A stretch of DNA of 64,000 nt, taken from Proteobacteria bacterium ST_bin14 (GTDB taxonomy: Bacteria; Pseudomonadota; Alphaproteobacteria; Sphingomonadales; Sphingomonadaceae). Below, piece after piece: positions 16,544 to 24,711 of this stretch. Positions within the stretch are counted from its first letter, which is position 1; each line of letters starts with the position of its first letter. The position numbers and the translations under genes were made by a program. The stretch covers positions 62,353-126,352 of the forward strand of contig MSXR01000015.1 of NCBI GenBank assembly GCA_002083655.1, written 5' to 3'. A model generated the notes under the pieces. The model saw only the letters and a list, made by a program, of their open reading frames with translations. It was not told the DNA's origin and ran no database searches.

Positions 16544-17880
16544 CGGTGGGGACAGGTGAACCGGCGGCCGGCGGTGGCCTTGCCTTGCTGGACCGGCTGT
16601 TGGCGCTGGCGCCTGACGAACAGGCAGCCGTTATCGGTGCGCTTACCAAGCCGCAGCAGCGCGAGTTTAACGAACGCTGGTGGCAATGGGCGCATGATGG
16701 CCAGCGCGCGCCACCGGGGGACTGGCGGGTGTGGCTGATCCGGGCGGGGCGCGGCTTTGGCAAGACGCGCGCCGGGGCGGAATGGGTAAGCGCCCATGCC
16801 CGCGCGACGCCATCGGCACGGATTGCGCTGGTGGGGGCAAGCTTTGATGACGTGCGCCAGGTGATGATTGAGGGCCCCAGCGGGCTGATCGCCGTGGCAC
16901 GCAGCGACGAAGGGATTGATTGGCGGGCAAGCCACGGCGAAGTGGTGTTTGCATCGGGCGCACACGCCTTTGTCTATTCAGCAGCAATGCCCGAGCGGTT
17001 GCGCGGCCCCGAACATGACCTGGCCTGGTGCGACGAAATCGCCAAATGGCGCGGCCGGCCGGGCGATGAGAGTTGGGACAATTTGATGATGGGGCTGCGG
17101 ATTGGCGATAGGCCGCGCGCACTGTTGACGACAACGCCGCGCCCCAATGCGCTGATGCGCCGCATCATGGCGCTGCCCGGTCTGGTTGAAACATGCGGGC
17201 GAACGCGGGATAATCCCCATCTGCCGACCAGCTTTGTTGCGGCGATGACCGCCGATTATGGCGGCACCCGGCTGGGCCGGCAGGAACTGGACGGCGAGCT
17301 GATCGACGATCTGGCGGGCGCTTTGTGGAGCCGCGGGGTGATTGAGCGGTGCCGGGTGGCGACATTGCCCGCGCTGGTGCGCGTGGTGGTGGCGGTTGAC
17401 CCATCGGCGAGCATCGGCGGTGATGCGTGCGGCATCATCGCGCTGGCGCTGGGGGCCGATGGGCTGGGCTATGTACTGGAGGATGCGACGATCAGCGGTG
17501 CCACGCCAGAGGGATGGGCGCGTGCGGTGGTGGCGTGCGCGGCGCGGCACGGGGCAGACCGGGTAGTGGCAGAGGCAAATAACGGCGGCGACATGGTGAA
17601 ATCGGTGCTGATCGCCGCTGATGCCGCGCTGCCGGTGCGGCTGGTGCGCGCATCACACGGCAAGGTGGCGCGGGCAGAACCCGTGGCCGCGCTGTATGAA
17701 GGCGGGCGGGTGCGGCATCTCGGCGCGTTTCCGGCGCTGGAGGATGAGCTATGCGGGCTGATTACCGGTGGCGGCTATGAAGGGCCGGGCCGATCGCCCG
17801 ACCGTGCCGACGCGCTGGTTTGGGGGTTGAGCGAGTTGCTGATCAGGCCAAAACGGGTGGGGGCGGTGCGGGCGTTGTGA
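16540..17880 (+). CDS. GTA large terminase (g2)
   Basis: 446-aa packaging ATPase/nuclease. Walker A is RAGRGFGKT (68-76), Walker B LAWCDE (161-166), and the coupling motif is LLTTTPRPN. The RNase H-like nuclease domain shows VVVAVDPSA with Asp287, VVAEANNGGDMV and SPDRADALVWGLSEL. It would package headfuls of host DNA into GTA heads. The GTG start lies in a GTGA overlap with g1. The next GTA gene, portal, is 1.7 kb away because of an insertion. Confidence 0.93.
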   Translation: MTVGTGEPAAGGGLALLDRLLALAPDEQAAVIGALTKPQQREFNERWWQWAHDGQRAPPGDWRVWLIRAGRGFGKTRAGAEWVSAHARATPSARIALVGASFDDVRQVMIEGPSGLIAVARSDEGIDWRASHGEVVFASGAHAFVYSAAMPERLRGPEHDLAWCDEIAKWRGRPGDESWDNLMMGLRIGDRPRALLTTTPRPNALMRRIMALPGLVETCGRTRDNPHLPTSFVAAMTADYGGTRLGRQELDGELIDDLAGALWSRGVIERCRVATLPALVRVVVAVDPSASIGGDACGIIALALGADGLGYVLEDATISGATPEGWARAVVACAARHGADRVVAEANNGGDMVKSVLIAADAALPVRLVRASHGKVARAEPVAALYEGGRVRHLGAFPALEDELCGLITGGGYEGPGRSPDRADALVWGLSELLIRPKRVGAVRAL

Positions 17881-17907
17881 GAGGGGGCATGGCGATTGCC
17901 CCTTCCC

Positions 17908-18102
17908 GTCACCCCGGGCTTGACCCGGGGTCCCGCTTATCTCCGGCGGTGCAAGGCAGCGGGACCCCGGATCAAGTCGGGATTTGTCCCCGTCAGCCAA
18001 GGAAGCGCGCCAGTGCCAACAGAATGCCGGGTTGTTTGTTCCCCCGCGAAGGCGGGGGTCCAGACTGGGCTCCCGCCTTCGCGGGAGCACAACAAAGCTG
18101 TC
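17908..18102. repeat. GC-rich REP-like repeat block A (left of inserted cassette)
   Basis: The stretch 17881-18202 has no gene and mostly consists of repeats. A 31-bp unit (17908-17938, GTCACCCCGGGCTTGACCC...) and a 67-bp unit (18036-18102) each recur in opposite orientation in block B (19258-19288 and 19380-19446). The 67-bp unit matches its partner at all but one base and itself holds two dyads, CCCCCGCGAAGGCGGGGG and CTCCCGCCTTCGCGGGAG. Confidence 0.85.
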
Positions 18103-18202
18103 AGTGGTTGCACGGAATAACGACTGATCAAGTCCTGGGTGACGATGGGTAGTTCAGGGCGTGGTTCAGGGTGTGGTTCAGATGGTCTCGCAATAATTGC
18201 GC

Positions 18203-18490
18203 TCACCCCCGTCGCTTGCGCCGCCAGGCATCACAAACAGGTTTCAGCGTAAACACGGCCACGACCCCGCCCAGCATCAGCATGTGCGGATCGCGGAAAA
18301 TCCAGCCGACCCCGGCGATGAGTGCCGAATAAATTGGGATGATGACCAGCATATAGGGACTGAGCCAGCCGAGGCTGCGCCGCGCGCTATCCTCATCGGC
18401 CGCCCACCAGAGGAACAGGATGATGGGCACCCCGAAGAGCACAACGAGCCCTGCAGTGACGATGGGTGAGGAAGCAAGCGTCATTGGCAT
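18203..18490 (-). CDS. Small three-helix membrane protein, unknown
   Basis: 95 aa with hydrophobic segments at about residues 9-30, 43-64 and 69-84 and a basic end (CDAWRRKRRG). No family is recognised. It runs against the GTA genes and sits, with the methyltransferase-like gene, between two inverted repeat blocks, so it belongs to the inserted cassette and not to the GTA plan. No clear Shine-Dalgarno site. Confidence 0.6.
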   Translation of the reverse strand: MPMTLASSPIVTAGLVVLFGVPIILFLWWAADEDSARRSLGWLSPYMLVIIPIYSALIAGVGWIFRDPHMLMLGGVVAVFTLKPVCDAWRRKRRG

Positions 18491-18564
18491 GGCGTGAGTA
18501 TAGAATGTTGCCCGCGGGGTTCAACGGACCGCGACAATGGCGGCGAGCGTGCCTATGCTAGGCA

Positions 18565-19227
18565 ATGATCCCACGTGAACTGATCGATACCACTCAGGTG
18601 CCCGGCGGCGGCGAGATGCGGCTGGTGCGGCGCGGGCAGGACTGGTTCATCATGCTGGGGCGTGAGGAATTAATGTCGAGCCGGATGAGCGGATCCGAAG
18701 AAGCCCTCGCCACGCTGGCGTGCGACCGGGTGGGGGCGGATGCGCGGGTGCTGGTGGGCGGATACGGCATGGGCTTTACCCTGCGCACCTTGCTGGCGCG
18801 GTTAGGGCCAAAGGCGCAGGTGACGGTGGCTGAACTGGTGCCGGCCGTTATCGCCTGGGCCCGCGGGCCAATGGCGGATTTTGCCGCCGGGTGCCTGGAT
18901 GACCGGCGTGTGGCGGTGGTGGAGGACGATGTTGGCGCGGTGATGCGCGGCGGAAGGGGCACGTTCGACGCGATCTTGCTCGACGTGGATAACGGCCCCG
19001 ACGGACTGACTCGCAAGGGCAATAACGGGCTGTACACGATGACCGGGCTGACCGCGGCCAGGGACGCGCTGTCCCCCGGCGGGGTGCTGGCGGTGTGGTC
19101 GGCAGCGAGCGATGATGTGTTTGCACGGCGGATGCGCGATGCAGGGTTTGCGGTGGACGAAGTGGTGGTGCGCGCGCGCGCCAGCGGCAAGGGCGCGCGG
19201 CACGTGATTTGGGTGGGGGTGCGTTAA
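18565..19227 (+). CDS. Spermidine synthase-like class I methyltransferase-fold protein
   Basis: A 220-aa Rossmann protein of the spermidine/spermine synthase superfamily. The ligand loop is ARVLVGGYGMGFTLR, then VTVAELVPAVIAWARG. The active-site strand is FDAILLDVDNGPDGL, followed by LYTMTGLTAARDALSPGG and AVWSAASDDVF. Many such stand-alone short forms have unknown substrates. It is transcribed in the GTA direction but is not a known GTA component. Together with 18203-18490 it splits terminase from portal. Confidence 0.75.
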   Translation: MIPRELIDTTQVPGGGEMRLVRRGQDWFIMLGREELMSSRMSGSEEALATLACDRVGADARVLVGGYGMGFTLRTLLARLGPKAQVTVAELVPAVIAWARGPMADFAAGCLDDRRVAVVEDDVGAVMRGGRGTFDAILLDVDNGPDGLTRKGNNGLYTMTGLTAARDALSPGGVLAVWSAASDDVFARRMRDAGFAVDEVVVRARASGKGARHVIWVGVR

Positions 19228-19257
19228 TTCGGCTGTTTCCCTCACGGGGGGGCGAAG

Positions 19258-19446
19258 AAGCGGGACCCCGGGTCAAGCCCGGGGTGACGTGCGATTACTG
19301 GGTGGAGCTTTGGGGCGGTCATTGCCCTTTGTCCCCTCGTCACCCCGAACCTGATCGGGATTTATCCCCTTCAACCAAGGACAGCTTTGTTGTGCTCCCG
19401 CGAAGGCGGGAGCCCAGTCTGGGCCCCCGCCTTCGCGGGGGAACAA
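19258..19446. repeat. GC-rich REP-like repeat block B (right of inserted cassette)
   Basis: The gap 19228-19599 is gene-free and holds inverted copies of the block A units: 31 bp at 19258-19288 (identical) and 67 bp at 19380-19446 (66 of 67 identical). Within the block the two units are in the same left-to-right order as in block A but each is individually inverted, so this is not one simple long inverted repeat. A weak promoter-like TTGATA (19469-19474) follows, with GAATAA 18 bp on. Confidence 0.85.
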
Positions 19447-19599
19447 GAGGCTTGGAATTCGGTCGGAATTGATACGCCGCCCTGGCGGAAGGGAATAACT
19501 ACCGACCTGATCCGGGGTCCCGCTGGTTCAGCGACACAGGCTCAGCGACATGGGCGATGAAGACGACACCGTCCAAGTCGCCTTTTTAAGGACAGCAAC

Positions 19600-20715
19600 A
19601 TGAAAATCTTCGGCTGGAAATCAGCCGGGCGTGGGGAACCGCGTCCGGCTTTGTCGCTTCATGCGTTCAACGCGGGCGCGCTGTTTGGCGATTGGCCTGC
19701 GTCTTATGAGGGCCAGTTGCGCGAGGGCTATGCGCGCAATGCCATTGCCCAACGCGCGGTGCGGTTGGTGGCGCAGGGGTTGGGCGGGGCGCCGTTGGTC
19801 GCGTCCGATCCGGCGCTGCTCGCGCTGATCACGGCGCGGTCTGGCGGGCAGGTGCTGGCAGAGACGCTGGCGGCGCAGTTGCTGCTCCACGGCAATGCCT
19901 ATGTCCAGTTGCTGACGGACGGCGACGGGCAACTGGTTGAGCTGTTCGCGTTGCGGCCTGAACGGGTGAGCGTGGAGCCCGATGCGCGCGGCTGGCCGGT
20001 GGGGTATCGCTACCGGGTGGGCGAGCGGGTGACGCGGCTGTTGGCCGAAGATGCGGGGGGCCGTCCGCAGATTGTGCATCTGAAGGCGTTTAATCCAGCG
20101 GATGATCATTACGGGCTGGGCTGCCTGGGTGCCGCATCAGGGGCAATTGCGATCCACAATGCAGCGACGACCTGGAACAAGGCGCTGCTGGATAATGCCG
20201 CCCGGCCATCGGGCGCGCTGGTGTATGAACCCGGCGACGGATCATCGCTGTCGCGCGAGCAATTTGATCGGCTGCGCGCAGAAATGGACGCCAGCTTTTC
20301 CGGCAGCGGCAATGCCGGGCGACCGATGCTGCTGGAGGGTGGATTGCGGTGGCAGGCGCTCAGCCTGTCGCCTGCCGATATGGATTTTGCAGCGACCAAG
20401 GCAGCGGCCGCGCGCGAGATTGCGGCGGCGTTTGGCGTGCCGCCCATGCTGCTCGGCCTGCCGGGCGACGCGACCTATGCCAATTATGTCGAGGCAAACC
20501 GCGCGCTGTGGCGGCTGGCGATCCTGCCGCTGGCGGACATGATTTTTGCCGGGATTGCGCAGGGGCTGCAGGGTTGGTTCCCGGCTGCGGCGATCAGCAT
20601 CGATATCGACCGGGTGACCGCGCTGGCGGAGGACCGGGAGCGGCTGTGGCGGCAAGTGTCCGCCGCCGAATTTCTAACGCTGGAGGAGAAACGAGCAATG
20701 GTGGGGCTGACATGA
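19600..20715 (+). CDS. GTA portal protein (g3, HK97 type)
   Basis: A 371-aa HK97-family portal: RNAIAQRAVRLVAQGLGGAP, HGNAYVQLLTDGDGQ, LFALRPERVSVEPD, AATTWNKALLDNAARPSGAL, SPADMDFAATKAAAAREIA, FGVPPMLLGLPGDATYANY. It forms the dodecameric vertex through which TerL pumps DNA. AAGGA precedes the ATG. Its stop overlaps the next gene by 4 bp. Confidence 0.93.
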   Translation: MKIFGWKSAGRGEPRPALSLHAFNAGALFGDWPASYEGQLREGYARNAIAQRAVRLVAQGLGGAPLVASDPALLALITARSGGQVLAETLAAQLLLHGNAYVQLLTDGDGQLVELFALRPERVSVEPDARGWPVGYRYRVGERVTRLLAEDAGGRPQIVHLKAFNPADDHYGLGCLGAASGAIAIHNAATTWNKALLDNAARPSGALVYEPGDGSSLSREQFDRLRAEMDASFSGSGNAGRPMLLEGGLRWQALSLSPADMDFAATKAAAAREIAAAFGVPPMLLGLPGDATYANYVEANRALWRLAILPLADMIFAGIAQGLQGWFPAAAISIDIDRVTALAEDRERLWRQVSAAEFLTLEEKRAMVGLT

Positions 20716-21056
20716 GCGGGCCGGAGCCCGCAGGGATGAGCGCTGCGATGAGCGATGGGGCCGTGCTGGCACAGCTGATTGCGCAAGGGCAGCAACAGGG
20801 CGCGGATCTGGCCACGTTGCGCGCGATTATTGAGGAATCGGGTGAGCTGGGTGCCACCCGCGCGTTGGTGCGGATGGGGCTGGATGATGCAGGCGCGGGA
20901 CGTGACCTGGGCGAGCTGCGCGAACTGCTGGCGGCGTGGCGCGATGCCAAGGCGTCGTTGTGGAAAGCCGGGCTGGCCTGGGTCGTGCGCTTGCTGGGTG
21001 CGGTCGGCATCGGCGCAATCGCGGTGCAGCAAGGGCTGGCGGGCTGGGGCAAATGA
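20712..21056 (+). CDS. DUF6127 family GTA-associated protein
   Basis: 114 aa: LIAQGQQQGADLATLRAIIEE and LGATRALVRMGLDDAGAGRD, then ELRELLAAWRDAKAS and a single C-terminal transmembrane helix (AWVVRLLGAVGIGAIAVQQG). The pattern fits DUF6127, which occupies the slot between portal and protease in alphaproteobacterial GTAs (g3.5-like). ATGA overlaps on both sides imply coupled translation. Role unknown. Confidence 0.75.
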   Translation: MSGPEPAGMSAAMSDGAVLAQLIAQGQQQGADLATLRAIIEESGELGATRALVRMGLDDAGAGRDLGELRELLAAWRDAKASLWKAGLAWVVRLLGAVGIGAIAVQQGLAGWGK

Positions 21057-21454
21057 GCCTGCGCTTTGCCGGCTATGCCGCCGTGTTCGACGCGGTCGAC
21101 CGGGGCGGCGATGTGGTGCGTGCAGGCGCGTTTGGGCGGCTGGCGCAGGCGGTGCCGCTGCTGTGGCAACACCGGGGCGCGCCGGTGGGGGTGATCGAAC
21201 AACTGGCCGAAGACGCGCGCGGTTTGCGGGTGATTGGCCGGATTGATGATGCGCGGCTGGCGGGGCTGGTGCGCGGTGGCGGGGTGAAGGGCCTGTCGTT
21301 CGGCTACCGCGTGAAGGCGGCGCGGCGTGGTCCCGTCCGCGAACTGACCGCCGTCGACCTGATCGAGGTAAGTCTGGTCGCGCAGCCGATGCAGCCGCTG
21401 GCACGGGTACATGCGCTGGCCGTGCCGGAACGAGAGGCGCGTCAGAAGCGCTAA
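21053..21454 (+). CDS. GTA prohead protease (g4)
   Basis: A 133-aa HK97-type (U35/S78-like) maturation protease. It starts RFAGYAAVFDAVDRGGDVV. Probable catalytic residues are His40 in LLWQH, Ser82 in GLSFGY and Glu105 in DLIEVSLVAQPMQP. It trims the capsid precursor N-terminus during head assembly. The start overlaps the DUF6127 stop by 4 bp. A terminator-like hairpin follows before the capsid gene. Confidence 0.9.
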   Translation: MSLRFAGYAAVFDAVDRGGDVVRAGAFGRLAQAVPLLWQHRGAPVGVIEQLAEDARGLRVIGRIDDARLAGLVRGGGVKGLSFGYRVKAARRGPVRELTAVDLIEVSLVAQPMQPLARVHALAVPEREARQKR

Positions 21455-21507
21455 CGCCGGTCGGCGCGGCGATGGCTGCCGCCGGTCCAGCATCGTTGAA
21501 TGATTCC

Positions 21508-21538
21508 CCTTCTCGAGATGATCTCGGGGAGGTTTTTT
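21508..21538 (+). terminator. Intrinsic-terminator-like hairpin between protease and capsid genes
   Basis: CCTTCTCGAGA (21508-21518) pairs with TCTCGGGGAGG (21522-21532) over a 3-nt loop (two G-U pairs), followed directly by TTTTTT (21533-21538). The capsid ATG is only 16 bp further on, so no separate promoter fits between. It may act as attenuator, RNA-processing site or 5' stabiliser for the capsid message. Confidence 0.75.
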
Positions 21539-21554
21539 GTGTTGGGAGAATGAC

Positions 21555-22607
21555 ATGACTGACGTAATTCGTGATGCGCTCGAGGCGAGTTTTGAGCATG
21601 TCGACATGCCCGGCGCGGTGGTGCGGCCGGTGTTGAGCGGGGCGCGCGAGCCCGGCGGGGCGGCGTTTGACACGTTTCTTCGGTCCGGCGCGACGATGGA
21701 GATGAAGGCGTTTACCGGGGCGACCGGCGACGCGGGTGGATTTGCGGTGCCGCGTGAGATTGACGCGGTGATCGACGCCACGTTGAAGAGCATTTCGCCC
21801 ATCCGCAGCATCGCCAATGTCGTGAAAGTGGGCTCTGCCGGGTATCGCAAGCTGATCACCACGGGCGGTACCCCGTCTGGCTGGGCGTCTGAAACCGGCG
21901 CGCGTGCCGAAACCGCCACGTCGACCTTTGTCGAGATCGCCCCGCCCATGGGCGAGCTGTTCGCCAATCCAAGCGCGAGCCAGGCGATGCTCGATGATGC
22001 GCAGTTCGATGTCGAAGCGTGGCTGGCGGGTGAAATCGCGATGGAATTTGCCAAGGCGGAAGGGGCAGCGTTTGTGAACGGCAGTGGCACCAATCGGCCC
22101 CGGGGTTTCCTGCAAACCACGACGGCAGCGACGCCGGATGGCACCCGCGCATTCGGCACGTTGCAGCATGTGCCCAGCGGGGCGGCGGGCGATTTTGCCG
22201 CCAACCCGCAGGACCGGCTGATCGATCTGGTGCAAACCCTGCGCGGTCCCTATCGGCAGGGGGCAAGCTTTGTGATGAATTCCAGCACACTCGCGCGCAT
22301 CCGCAAGTTCAAAACCAGCGACGGCGCGTTCCTATGGGCGCCCAGCCTGGCCGCTGGCCAGCCCGCCACCCTGCTGGGCTATCCGGTGATTGAGGCCGAT
22401 GACATGCCCGATATCGCGGCGAACAGCCTGTCGATTGCGTTCGGTGATTTCCGGGCGGGCTATATCATTGCCGAACGCACCGAAACGGCGATCCTGCGCG
22501 ATCCCTATTCAAACAAGCCGTTTGTCAATTTTTACGCGACCAAGCGGATCGGCGGCTGTGTCTGCAATTCCGAAGCGATCAAGCTGATGCGGTTCGCCAC
22601 CTCCTAA
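21555..22607 (+). CDS. GTA major capsid protein (g5, HK97 fold)
   Basis: 350 aa: TGDAGGFAVPREIDAVIDAT, IRSIANVVKVGSAGYRKLI, EIAPPMGELFANPSASQAML, AFVNGSGTNRPRGFLQT and SFVMNSSTLARIRKFK are HK97-capsid landmarks. The pre-fold N-terminal segment is short (about 50 residues), as in GTA capsids. The ATG at 21555 has GGGAGAA upstream. Terminator-like hairpins stand on both sides of the gene, consistent with separate control of the most abundant particle protein. Confidence 0.94.
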   Translation: MTDVIRDALEASFEHVDMPGAVVRPVLSGAREPGGAAFDTFLRSGATMEMKAFTGATGDAGGFAVPREIDAVIDATLKSISPIRSIANVVKVGSAGYRKLITTGGTPSGWASETGARAETATSTFVEIAPPMGELFANPSASQAMLDDAQFDVEAWLAGEIAMEFAKAEGAAFVNGSGTNRPRGFLQTTTAATPDGTRAFGTLQHVPSGAAGDFAANPQDRLIDLVQTLRGPYRQGASFVMNSSTLARIRKFKTSDGAFLWAPSLAAGQPATLLGYPVIEADDMPDIAANSLSIAFGDFRAGYIIAERTETAILRDPYSNKPFVNFYATKRIGGCVCNSEAIKLMRFATS

Positions 22608-22621
22608 CCGGCGCGCCCATC

Positions 22622-22665
22622 CCGGCAATGATCGGGCTGCACGCCCGATTGTTGCCGGTTGTTTT
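22622..22665 (+). terminator. Strong intrinsic terminator after capsid gene
   Basis: A 16-bp stem, 22622-22637 with 22643-22658 (CCGGCAATGATCGGGC against GCCCGATTGTTGCCGG, two G-U pairs), has a TGCAC loop and is followed by TTGTTTT. It begins 15 bp after the capsid stop and would reduce read-through into the spike and tail genes. Confidence 0.85.
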
Positions 22666-22691
22666 CCCAACTACAGCAGAGCGAGATTTTC

Positions 22692-22958
22692 ATGCCCGAT
22701 GCCTTTTCAACCACGGCGGACCATGTGTCCGCCCCCGCCCGGCGCACCGTTGCCGTAAGCCCGCACGACAGCAATCCGCTGGTCGATATTCCCAAAGCGC
22801 TGTTCATCGGCACGGCGGGAAATGTGATGATGCGGGGCGTGGACGGCACCGTCGACCAGCTGTGGCGCAATGTGCCCGCCGGGGCGATTCTGCCGTTTCG
22901 CGCGCAGTTTATCCGCGCGACGGGCACGACCGCCGCCGATATTCTGGCGCTATACTGA
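22692..22958 (+). CDS. GTA head spike base protein (GhsA/Rcc01079-like)
   Basis: 88 aa: DHVSAPARRTVAVSPHDSNP and DIPKALFIGTAGNVMMRGVD, then VPAGAILPFRAQFIRATGTT and AADILALY. The ending and overall length fit the spike-base family named after R. capsulatus Rcc01079, which anchors head spikes needed to bind recipient capsule. In R. capsulatus those genes lie outside the main GTA cluster; here the gene directly follows the capsid gene. Its stop overlaps the next start (TGATG). Confidence 0.75.
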   Translation: MPDAFSTTADHVSAPARRTVAVSPHDSNPLVDIPKALFIGTAGNVMMRGVDGTVDQLWRNVPAGAILPFRAQFIRATGTTAADILALY

Positions 22959-23893
22959 TGTTTATCGGATCAGACGTCAGCCTGGTGGGGCTGGCGGCGC
23001 GGTGGCCGCGAGCGAATGCGGGATTTTCCTTTGCGGGCGGCGCGCTGCCCGCTGAGGCGAGCTTATCCCGCGCCACCCCGGCGACACGCTATAATGCCAG
23101 TGGGGTGCTGGAAAGCATCGCCGCTAACGGTGCGCGGTTTGATTATGATCCGGCAACATTGGGGTTGCGCGGGTTGCTGATTGAGCCGGCGCGAACCAAT
23201 GGCATCCGCTCGTCACAGGGCTTTGCGGGTGCAGACTGGACCCGCCGGGGCAGCTTTACCACCACCGAAAATGCCATCGCCGCGCCGGATGGCACCACCA
23301 CGGGCGCGCTGTGGGCGGGGCTATTGGGCGGGCCTGCGGGGGATATTTTTGAAACCGCGCTAGGTGTCTCGTCGCGCTATCCCAATGCCACCGGCTGCGT
23401 CCCGTCCTTTTGGATCAGGCGGGTGTCGACGGCGGGCACGCTGCTGGTGCAGAACGCCGCCAACGGCACGCTTGGCGGCGCGTTTTCGGTCAATCTGGCG
23501 CTGCTGGCCGCAGGGGTGTGGACGCGCGTTTTTGCGGGCCACGCGGCGGTGACGGTGATCAACCCGTTTGTGTCATCGGCGGCGGGTGCGCTGGGCATCA
23601 ACCTGATTTGCACAGCGGGCGCGCCGATCAGCGTGCATGTGTGGGGCATGCAGGTTGAGGCGGGGCCTGCGCCCTCAAGCTATGTGCCCACGGCCAACGC
23701 GGCTGCAACGCGTGCCGCCGATGTGCTGGTGCTCAACTGGGCAAGCAAGGGCGTGCCCGATGGCAGCCATATGATGCGGTACGACTTTGATGACGGATCG
23801 TCACAAGACGTGGCCACGACGGTCACAGGCGGCACGGCAACGGTGCCGACAACGCTGAATCGGCCCTGGATCAGATCCGTCGCGCGGGTGTGA
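22958..23893 (+). CDS. Putative GTA head spike/fibre protein (GhsB-like position)
   Basis: 311 aa with landmarks common to phage spike and tail-fibre proteins: ATRYNASGVLESIAANGARF, DYDPATLGLRGLLIEPARTN, then a jelly-roll/carbohydrate-binding-like beta region and QVEAGPAPSSYVPTANAA. The start is the TGATG overlap with the spike base gene. Position and fold suggest the receptor-binding spike that would decide which cells a particle attaches to. Homology to R. capsulatus GhsB itself is an inference from gene order. Confidence 0.65.
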   Translation: MFIGSDVSLVGLAARWPRANAGFSFAGGALPAEASLSRATPATRYNASGVLESIAANGARFDYDPATLGLRGLLIEPARTNGIRSSQGFAGADWTRRGSFTTTENAIAAPDGTTTGALWAGLLGGPAGDIFETALGVSSRYPNATGCVPSFWIRRVSTAGTLLVQNAANGTLGGAFSVNLALLAAGVWTRVFAGHAAVTVINPFVSSAAGALGINLICTAGAPISVHVWGMQVEAGPAPSSYVPTANAAATRAADVLVLNWASKGVPDGSHMMRYDFDDGSSQDVATTVTGGTATVPTTLNRPWIRSVARV

Positions 23894-23926
23894 CGCAGCA
23901 CGGCGCTGCAGAAAAAAAGGAACATC

Positions 23927-24496
23927 ATGATGAGCAATGGGGAACCCGGCAGCGTGCTGCTTGGGACAGAAGACCGTGCGAGCGCGCTGGCCGCTGTAAA
24001 GGCGATGCTGCGGATATCGAGCAGCGACGATGATACGCTGATCGTGGCGCTTGCCGAAACCGCGCTGGGGCTGGCCGAGCAGTTTTTGAGCCGGGTGCTG
24101 ATCGCGCGGACGGTGCAGTCGGTGCTGCCCGCCTTGCCCGGCTGGCAGCGGCTGCCCGCATCGCCGGTTCGGGCGATCACCCTGGTGGAAGCGGTGACGC
24201 AGAATGGCCCGGTAAATGTGTTGCCGGTGACCAGCTATGCGATTGATATCGATCCGCGCGGGGATGGCTGGGTGCGGATCATCGATGCTGGCGGGGCCGC
24301 GCAATTGCGGGTGACGAGCACCGCCGGGCAGGCCGATGGCTGGGCGGGCATTCCCTCGCCCCTGCGCCAAGGTGCTGTGTTGCTGGCGGCCTATCTGTTC
24401 AGCGAGCGGGATACGAGCCGGCCACCTCCGGCGGCGATCACCGCGCTGTGGCGACCCTTTCGCGGGCTGGCACTGGCCGCAGCGGTGCACGCATGA
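23927..24496 (+). CDS. GTA head-tail connector/adaptor (g6)
   Basis: A 189-aa Gp6-like connector: ALAAVKAMLRISSSDDDTLI and VALAETALGLAEQFLSRVLI at the N-terminus, a beta core (ITLVEAVTQNG, YAIDIDPRGDGWVRIID), then LRQGAVLLAAYLFSERDTS and PFRGLALAAAVHA. It bridges portal and tail. AAGGA precedes two tandem ATGs; the first is given. The stop overlaps the next gene by 4 bp. Confidence 0.87.
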   Translation: MMSNGEPGSVLLGTEDRASALAAVKAMLRISSSDDDTLIVALAETALGLAEQFLSRVLIARTVQSVLPALPGWQRLPASPVRAITLVEAVTQNGPVNVLPVTSYAIDIDPRGDGWVRIIDAGGAAQLRVTSTAGQADGWAGIPSPLRQGAVLLAAYLFSERDTSRPPPAAITALWRPFRGLALAAAVHA

Positions 24497-24711
24497 GCCG
24501 GATAGAGGATCGCGCAAAGGCGATCGCCAAGGCCGCAAAGGACGCAGCGATTGCGCGCGGCGTTGAAGAAATCGATGCCGTCATCGGCAAAGATTTGCCC
24601 GACATGGTGGTGACGGCGGTTGAGGACGGGATTGAGCTGCGCGGTCGTGGTCTGCTGCGGCGGTTGGCGCGCGATTCGCGGCTACGCTGGATCGGGCGGT
24701 TGTTGCGATGA
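24493..24711 (+). CDS. Small GTA-cluster protein in the g7 position, unknown
   Basis: 72 aa, highly charged: AKAIAKAAKDAAIARGVEEI, DLPDMVVTAVEDGIELRGRG, then a basic tail RLRWIGRLLR. It occupies the place of the g7 head-closure protein, which is usually about 110 aa with beta structure. This one looks alpha-helical and shows no convincing stopper motif. It has ATGA junctions at both ends, so it is embedded in the translation chain. It is either a very divergent g7 or a lineage-specific replacement. Confidence 0.65.
   Translation: MSRIEDRAKAIAKAAKDAAIARGVEEIDAVIGKDLPDMVVTAVEDGIELRGRGLLRRLARDSRLRWIGRLLR

Noticed and set aside
20484..22235. Long minus-strand open frame (583 codons) opposite the portal end, protease and capsid genes
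   Set aside because: It is antisense to well-supported GTA genes, its translation is Arg/Pro/Ala-rich without domains, and such frames are common in GC-rich DNA.
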